Assembly: GCA_015065395.1 (NCBI GenBank)
Contig: SVQJ01000024.1
Location: 1-15,264 of the forward strand
Source: Oscillospiraceae bacterium
Lineage (GTDB): Bacteria; Bacillota; Clostridia; Oscillospirales; CAG-272
Direction of reading: 5' to 3'
DNA: 15,264 bases
Positions 7,557 through 11,967 of this stretch are shown here, piece after piece; position 1 is the stretch's first letter; the number at the start of each line of letters is the position of its first letter. The notes under the pieces were generated by a model, which ran no database searches, was not told the DNA's origin, and was given only the letters and a program-made list of their open reading frames with translations. The translations under genes were made by a program, and so were the position numbers.

Positions 7557-8216
7557 TCAGATGTCCAACGCGGCTCTTATTTTATCATTGATCTTTTCCA
7601 CAGGGAGCATTTTTCCCTCTGCGGTACAGTCAATGCTTATCCAGCCGTCGTTTTGGGCGGCATAATCCGCCGCAGCTTTGCAACGGTCAAGGTAGTCTGT
7701 ATCCATTTCGTGGATATCTATTTTCTGTCCGGTCGCCTCGCTTCTGCACTTCACGTTTGCAGATGATATCTCTCGCTGTGCGCGAAGGAGTATGACGCAG
7801 TCAGGCTTTGGAAGCCCAAGCTTTCCGAATTCAAAATCCCAGAGCCAGGAGAGAAAGCCGGCCCACTCTGCTTTATCAAGCTTTGAAAGCTGGTGATAGG
7901 CATTGGCGGTGGTGTATCTTGTGGCGAGAACGATGCAGCTTTCGTTTTCTATATCTTTTTTCCAGTCGGTAACATAGCTGATATACCGATCGGCGGCATA
8001 CAGCATGGATGCGCTGTAGGCATTGGTATCATCCGGGTTTTTTCCAAGCTCTCCCGAAAGATACATTTCCACAAGAGAACAGCTTTTTTCGCCGTAACGG
8101 GGGAAGGAAAGCTCACGCACGGTCTTTCCCTCGTTACGAAGTCGCTCTGCAAGGAGCTTTCCCTGGGTGGTCTTTCCGCTTCCGTCAAGACCCTCTATAA
8201 CGATAAATCTTCCCAT
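7557..8216 (-). CDS. Thymidylate kinase-like protein with altered DR motif
   Basis: A 219-residue P-loop kinase of the thymidylate kinase family, expected to phosphorylate dTMP to dTDP. The Walker A loop is GLDGSGKTT (9-17), the substrate-side FPR is at 38-40, and AADRY lies at 74-78. PKPDCVILL is typical of the family, and a lid-like segment ends in DIHE (167-170). The strand that normally carries the DR(Y/H) motif reads LATRYTTANAYHQ: Thr99 (codon ACA) takes the place of Asp, while Arg100 is kept. The overall pattern (SFPRYG..., MYLSGELG, ...NAYSASMLYAADRY) is the clostridial subfamily rather than the E. coli Tmk type. A different deoxynucleoside or nucleotide substrate cannot be excluded. 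The start ATG at 8216 is 3 bp after the ftsK stop. Confidence 0.82.
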   Translation of the reverse strand: MGRFIVIEGLDGSGKTTQGKLLAERLRNEGKTVRELSFPRYGEKSCSLVEMYLSGELGKNPDDTNAYSASMLYAADRYISYVTDWKKDIENESCIVLATRYTTANAYHQLSKLDKAEWAGFLSWLWDFEFGKLGLPKPDCVILLRAQREISSANVKCRSEATGQKIDIHEMDTDYLDRCKAAADYAAQNDGWISIDCTAEGKMLPVEKINDKIRAALDI

Positions 8217-8219
8217 TTG

Positions 8220-10892
8220 TTATTCCGTATCTTCTTTCTTCAGGGCCATTTCCATATAGTCCTGCTTGGTTATAAGTAGCTCGCGGGGCTTTTGTCCGTC
8301 AGGTGCGGAAACATATCCCAGCTCTTCCATTTTGTCTATGATCTTTGCGGCTCTTCCGTAGCCTATTGAGAGTCTGCGCTGGAGAAGGGATGTGGAGATC
8401 TTTCCGCTCTCGAAGGCAACGTCCAAGGCTTGATTGATAAGGGGATCTCCGCTGTCTCCCCCTTCCTGCGCGGCAACGGGAGCGGTACCCTTCTTTGTGC
8501 CGCACATAGCCGCCTGAGCCTCGATCTGCTTCATGACCTCGTCAGAATATTCTGCGCCGTTTGCAGAGTTGTTTGCCTTGATGAAGGAAACAACACTGTC
8601 CACCTCGCTGTCGGATACGAAAGCGCCCTGAACTCTCATGGGCTTTGCCGCGCCCACGGGGTTGTAAAGCATATCGCCGCGACCGATCAGGTTTTCCGCG
8701 CCGCTTCTGTCGATAATGGTTCGGGAGTCCGTCTGGCTGGCAACGGTGCAGGCGATACGTGAGGGGATATTTGCCTTGATAACGCCGGTGATAACGTCAA
8801 CGGAGGGGCGCTGAGTGCCGATAACAAGGTGCATTCCTGCGGCTCTCGCCTTAGCTGCGAGACGTGCGATGGAGGTCTCAACGTCGTCCGGGGCGGTGGA
8901 CATAAGGTCTGCAAGCTCGTCGATAACGATGACTATACGGGGCAGATGCTCGTATTCTGGATCGTTTTCGGTGATCTTGTTAAAGCCGTCTATATCACGA
9001 ACGCCCACGGATTCAATAAGTCCGAAGCGTCTCTCCATTTCGTTAACGGCCCAGGAGAGGCTTCCTGCCGCCTTTTTAGGATCGCTCACAACGGGAACGA
9101 GAAGGTGGGGAAGGCCGTTGTATATGCTGAACTCCACCTTTTTGGGATCGATAAGAATAAGCTTTACCTCTTCGGGGGAGGACTTGTAAAGCAGGGAGAC
9201 CAAGAGACAGTTGATGCACACGGATTTTCCCATGCCGGTAGCACCTGCGATAAGCAGATGGGGCATTTTCATAATATCCATGATTACCGTGCTGCCTGCA
9301 ACGTCCTTACCCAGTCCTGAGCAGACGCGGCTCTTATGCTCTGTAAATGCCTTGTCTGAAAGAAGGGTTCTGAGATAAACGGTCTCAGCAGATTTGTTGG
9401 GTACCTCGATGCCCACTGCGGCCTTCCCGGGAATGGGCGCTTCGATACGCACACCGCTTGTGGCAAGATTAAGTGCGATATCGTCCACCAGATTTGCGAT
9501 GGATTTAACTCTAGTTCCCGGCTCGGGGAGAAGCTCGTATCGGGTTATTGTAGGACCGCGGGAAACGCCCACTATCTTGGTCTTTACATTGAAGCTTGCC
9601 AGCACCTGCACAAGCTTTGCCGCGTTTGAGTGAAGCTCCTCGCGGACATTTTCTGTTCTCTTTGCTCCCGTTCCTTCGCTGAGAAGGTCGAGAGGAGGAT
9701 ATTTATATTCAGGCTTCGGGATGTCAATGGCTATCTGCTTTGCGCTTGCCGCCCCATTTGAAAGGATCTCTCTTTCAACGGACATTTTTTCGGGAGCTTT
9801 ATTGTTTTCGCCGAGAAATGAATCAGCAAGGCGGTCTATAAGCTCGGCACCGGTGTCGAGGAGAGCTTCTTCATCGGAGATCGGCTCAACGCTTTCCTCG
9901 GCTATCCTGTCACTCTCGGGAGCTTCTCCGAAAAATTCCTTTTCTGCGCGAAGCTCTTCGGCAGACTTATTTTTTCTTGATGAGGCAAGGATCTCGTTGT
10001 ATTTCTCGTCTTCAACTCTTCTTGCCTTTTCTTCCTTTGTTTCGGTTTCTTCAGGGTAGTCATCGTCAAGAGGAATGTCCGTGTCAAATTTCGGCTTTCG
10101 CTGCTTCGGCTTCTTTTCGGCTTTTACGATGGGAGCCTCCGGGGGAATGACCTCCGGCTCTGCGAAGGAGCTGTCTTCAACAGGCTCCTCGCTCGCTCCG
10201 GCCTCTTCATATTCCTCCTCCTCGTCTTCCATGATGCTTTCCTTCATTTCACGAAGCTTTTGAGAAATATAGAGAGCGAGATATTTTGGGGTTATACCCA
10301 CGGAAAGAAGAACACACAGGAGCAGGAATGCTATAACGATGATATAGGATATGATGCTGCCGAAGCAGAAGAGAAGGCCCTGCCCGATAAGTCCTCCCAG
10401 AACGCCGCCGCCCGAGAGTTGTCCTCCTGCAGCGTAAAGCTTGGCAATATCGCATTGCGCGCAAGGGGAGATGAGCTCAAGGAGCACGGCGAAAAGGAGA
10501 GCCGAAACGGTTGCAAAGGCGGTTCTTTTTGAGGAAACGCTGTCCTTTTCGTTTATAAGACCGCTCACCCCGGAGAAAATAAGGAAAACGGGGATAAGAA
10601 AAGCGGAAATGCTGAAAAGGCCCGCAAGGAACGAATAGATCGCTCCTGTCACAGGGCTTGCGTTCTCGGCCTTGCCGATAACAAGACAAACGGCAATAAT
10701 AATACCGCAAACGATGAGAACGAAGGGAGAGATCTGGCTCCAGAGCGTGATCTCCTGCTTCTTCTTTTTATTCTGTGGCCCTCTTTTTTGAGCCTGGGGA
10801 GTGCTTTTTGCCTTTCCCACGGTTCTTTTGGCTTGGGGAGCTCTTGTGCTTTGGCTGCTTTGGGATCTTTTTCTGTTCGTATTCTGAGGCAT
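8220..10892 (-). CDS. ftsK: DNA translocase FtsK/SpoIIIE
   Basis: An 890-residue septal DNA pump that moves chromosome DNA through the closing division (or sporulation) septum. A basic N-terminal tail (1-48) is followed by four hydrophobic segments (about 50-73, 83-113, 124-142, 163-200), a highly charged linker of about 200 residues (Glu/Lys-rich, 215-375), and the motor. Motor landmarks are GPTITRYELLPEPGTRV, Walker A GATGMGKS (550-557), IDPKKVEFSIYNGLPHLL, Walker B IVIVIDEL (653-660), LVIGTQRPSVDVITG and IPSRIACTVASQTDSRTI. A C-terminal winged-helix gamma domain (about 816-875; DPLINQALDVAF, QRRLSIGYGRAAKIID) reads KOPS/SRS-like DNA motifs. No sporulation gene is adjacent, so FtsK and SpoIIIE cannot be told apart. 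The start ATG at 10892 has only a weak GGA 8 nt upstream. It is the first gene of the six-gene operon, preceded by a promoter at 10997-11025 and a leader of about 95 nt. Confidence 0.96.
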   Translation of the reverse strand: MPQNTNRKRSQSSQSTRAPQAKRTVGKAKSTPQAQKRGPQNKKKKQEITLWSQISPFVLIVCGIIIAVCLVIGKAENASPVTGAIYSFLAGLFSISAFLIPVFLIFSGVSGLINEKDSVSSKRTAFATVSALLFAVLLELISPCAQCDIAKLYAAGGQLSGGGVLGGLIGQGLLFCFGSIISYIIVIAFLLLCVLLSVGITPKYLALYISQKLREMKESIMEDEEEEYEEAGASEEPVEDSSFAEPEVIPPEAPIVKAEKKPKQRKPKFDTDIPLDDDYPEETETKEEKARRVEDEKYNEILASSRKNKSAEELRAEKEFFGEAPESDRIAEESVEPISDEEALLDTGAELIDRLADSFLGENNKAPEKMSVEREILSNGAASAKQIAIDIPKPEYKYPPLDLLSEGTGAKRTENVREELHSNAAKLVQVLASFNVKTKIVGVSRGPTITRYELLPEPGTRVKSIANLVDDIALNLATSGVRIEAPIPGKAAVGIEVPNKSAETVYLRTLLSDKAFTEHKSRVCSGLGKDVAGSTVIMDIMKMPHLLIAGATGMGKSVCINCLLVSLLYKSSPEEVKLILIDPKKVEFSIYNGLPHLLVPVVSDPKKAAGSLSWAVNEMERRFGLIESVGVRDIDGFNKITENDPEYEHLPRIVIVIDELADLMSTAPDDVETSIARLAAKARAAGMHLVIGTQRPSVDVITGVIKANIPSRIACTVASQTDSRTIIDRSGAENLIGRGDMLYNPVGAAKPMRVQGAFVSDSEVDSVVSFIKANNSANGAEYSDEVMKQIEAQAAMCGTKKGTAPVAAQEGGDSGDPLINQALDVAFESGKISTSLLQRRLSIGYGRAAKIIDKMEELGYVSAPDGQKPRELLITKQDYMEMALKKEDTE

Positions 10893-10992
10893 TACAGTTC
10901 CAGTCTTTCTTTGTTTTTGCCCGGCTCCCGAGAACGGAGTGTATAAACACCGACTTTCCTTGGGAACATAGGATATATCGATAAATATTCAT

Positions 10993-10998
10993 TATAAT
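10993..10998 (+). promoter_or_regulatory. Likely -10 element for the TSUP gene
   Basis: A perfect TATAAT on the plus strand, about 68 bp before the TSUP start. No good -35 hexamer is found 16-18 bp upstream (AGGATA at 17 bp), so it may need an activator. It overlaps the -10 of the ftsK promoter on the opposite strand by two bases. Confidence 0.4.
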
Positions 10999-11025
10999 AA
11001 TAGCAGATTCTGCCATGGATTTCAA
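10997..11025 (-). promoter_or_regulatory. Promoter of the ftsK operon
   Basis: On the minus strand TTGAAA (11025-11020) and TATTAT (11002-10997) are spaced by exactly 17 bp. The predicted start near 10990 gives a leader of about 98 nt. The promoter overlaps the upstream side of the TSUP gene and its likely promoter. Confidence 0.65.
11003..11013. promoter_or_regulatory. Short inverted repeat inside the divergent promoters (possible operator)
   Basis: GCAGATTCTGC is a perfect 5-bp-arm palindrome around one base. It fills much of the spacer of the ftsK promoter and sits near the expected +1 of the TSUP transcript, so a repressor there could affect both genes. The regulator is unknown, and such short palindromes can occur by chance. 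Confidence 0.3.
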
Positions 11026-11065
11026 GAGGGTGGGCAAAACTGCAACAAAAAAAGGAACAGAGATA

Positions 11066-11461
11066 ATGTCAAAAAGCAAGAAAAAAGGAAAAAAAGCGAT
11101 ATTGACCCTGTTTTCGGGGGCGGCGGCAGGCGTTGTGAACGGCTTTCTCGGCGCAGGCGGCGGGATAATCCTTTTGTGGGCCCTCGGAAAACTGAATCCC
11201 CAAAAGGGAGATGAAGGGGTAAGAAATAATTTTGCCATCACCGTTGCCACGGTGCTTCTTTTGTGCACTGTATCGGCGGTGAGCTATTCCCATCATTCAC
11301 CGGAGCAGGAGATGGGCATAGCAGAGCTTTGCACCTTTATCATCCCCGGTATGGCAGGAGGCATTTTCGGCGCATATCTTACAGATAAGCTGAATACACG
11401 CATCCTGAAAGCGACATTTTGTGCTCTGATGATTATCGCCGGGGTGAATATGGCGTTTTGA
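11066..11461 (+). CDS. Half-length TSUP (TauE/SafE) membrane protein
   Basis: A 131-residue membrane protein with a basic N-terminus (MSKSKKKGKK) and four hydrophobic segments (about 10-36, 51-74, 87-106, 112-131). GAAAGVVNGFLGAGGGIILLWAL is the G-rich TSUP signature (family GxxxGxxxGxGGGxxxxP), and IIPGMAGGIFGAYLTDKLNTRILKATFCALMIIAG is the typical second half of one repeat. Full TSUP transporters of sulfite, sulfoacetate or other anions have two such repeats in about 250 residues; this protein has only one and no second copy follows, so it may work as a homodimer. The substrate is unknown. The ATG at 11066 has AAAGGA 9 nt upstream; an ATG at 11015 in the same frame lies inside the ftsK promoter and has no ribosome site, so I reject it. 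The gene is divergent from ftsK. Confidence 0.8.
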   Translation: MSKSKKKGKKAILTLFSGAAAGVVNGFLGAGGGIILLWALGKLNPQKGDEGVRNNFAITVATVLLLCTVSAVSYSHHSPEQEMGIAELCTFIIPGMAGGIFGAYLTDKLNTRILKATFCALMIIAGVNMAF

Positions 11462-11754
11462 ATCCGGCTTTGTACGGTCTTGCTTTCCTAATATCAAAGA
11501 GAACGTCAAAATTCGGTTAGAGGGGAGATGAAGGTGCTTTCTGGTTCTTTCCTTGAAAGGAAAGAACCAGGAGACCCTATATCACACGTATTTTTTAGTT
11601 TGAAACGGGCCGATAAATTGGAATTTGACTGTTTTTTGTGACGTCTAAGGGGCGTGCTTTGCCCAAAATGAACCTGTATATCCTAACCAAGCAAAATCCG
11701 TCTGTTATTTCCATAAATCCAAAGGTTTATCGTCAGGTATGTTTTGGAGGTATG
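11462..11754. other. Intergenic stretch after the TSUP gene
   Basis: No gene is recognised. It contains the dispersed palindrome at 11541-11570, but no clear terminator with a T tail follows the TSUP gene. A weak GGGC...GCCC stem lies near 11650-11665. Confidence 0.6.
11541..11570. repeat. Dispersed palindromic repeat, copy 2 (perfect 14-bp arms)
   Basis: CTGGTTCTTTCCTT, GA loop, AAGGAAAGAACCAG. The core is the same as the palindrome at 3569-3592 but with the loop in reverse orientation. It lies about 80 bp after the TSUP stop. It is not followed by T residues on either strand, so termination is doubtful. Confidence 0.7.
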
Positions 11755-11783
11755 TTGACTTTAAAGATGTAATGTGATAGAAT
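11755..11783 (+). promoter_or_regulatory. Strong promoter of the dockerin gene
   Basis: TTGACT (11755-11760), 17-bp spacer, TAGAAT (11778-11783), preceded by TG at -15/-14 (extended -10). The predicted start is near 11790, exactly where the 5' strand of the leader's long stem begins. Confidence 0.8.
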
Positions 11784-11788
11784 AAAGT

Positions 11789-11967
11789 TGCGACACAACA
11801 AAATAGCACAAACGAAGTGTGCCTTTTTATCTTTTTTAACTAAGGTAAAAATGCAGCTCTTTTTTCGCATACTCGTTTGTGTGTTGGAAGTTGTGTCGCA
11901 GCAATCGGAGCTTGCGTTTTTCGTGCGTGGCTTCGGCTGCGCACTTTTTTATTTCGGAGGAGAATGT
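11789..11967 (+). promoter_or_regulatory. Structured leader RNA, candidate transcription attenuator
   Basis: The leader of about 180 nt can form three exclusive structures. P1 pairs 11789-11799 (TGCGACACAAC) with 11890-11900 (11 Watson-Crick pairs). Inside it, P2 pairs 11807-11815 (CACAAACGA) with 11873-11881 and extends by six pairs (11817-11822 with 11867-11872), leaving an apical loop of 44 nt. An antiterminator can pair 11893-11902 (GTGTCGCAGC) with 11936-11944 (GCTGCGCAC), 9 pairs with one bulge. A terminator pairs 11923-11931 with the same 11936-11944. P1 and the antiterminator compete for 11893-11900, so P1 formation should favour termination. I recognise no known riboswitch, T-box or protein-binding leader in it. 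The pairings are seen in the sequence; the switching is inferred. Confidence 0.65.
11923..11954 (+). terminator. Intrinsic terminator in the leader, just before the ribosome site
   Basis: GTGCGTGGC, UUCG tetraloop, GCTGCGCAC (9 pairs, two of them G-U wobbles), then TTTTTTATTT. The SD GGAGGAG (11956-11962) follows immediately, so the hairpin lies between promoter and gene. This is the arrangement of an attenuator rather than a gene-end terminator. Confidence 0.75.

Noticed and set aside
8220..10892. Calling the translocase SpoIIIE specifically
   Set aside because: Nothing in the sequence or neighbours separates a sporulation from a vegetative role.
10768..11268. Long minus-strand open frame antisense to the TSUP gene and overlapping the ftsK start
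   Set aside because: It is in another frame than ftsK and lies opposite a recognisable TSUP protein. It has no domain or ribosome site.
11788..11967. Extension of the dockerin gene to the TTG at 11788
   Set aside because: That frame starts at the predicted transcription start, so no ribosome site can precede it. The signal peptide and strong SD fit ATG 11968.
11789..11967. Leader as a T-box, c-di-GMP or other known riboswitch
   Set aside because: No T-box AGGGTGGNACCGCG-like sequence, no GEMM core and no other consensus I know is present. A covariance search could still find a match.
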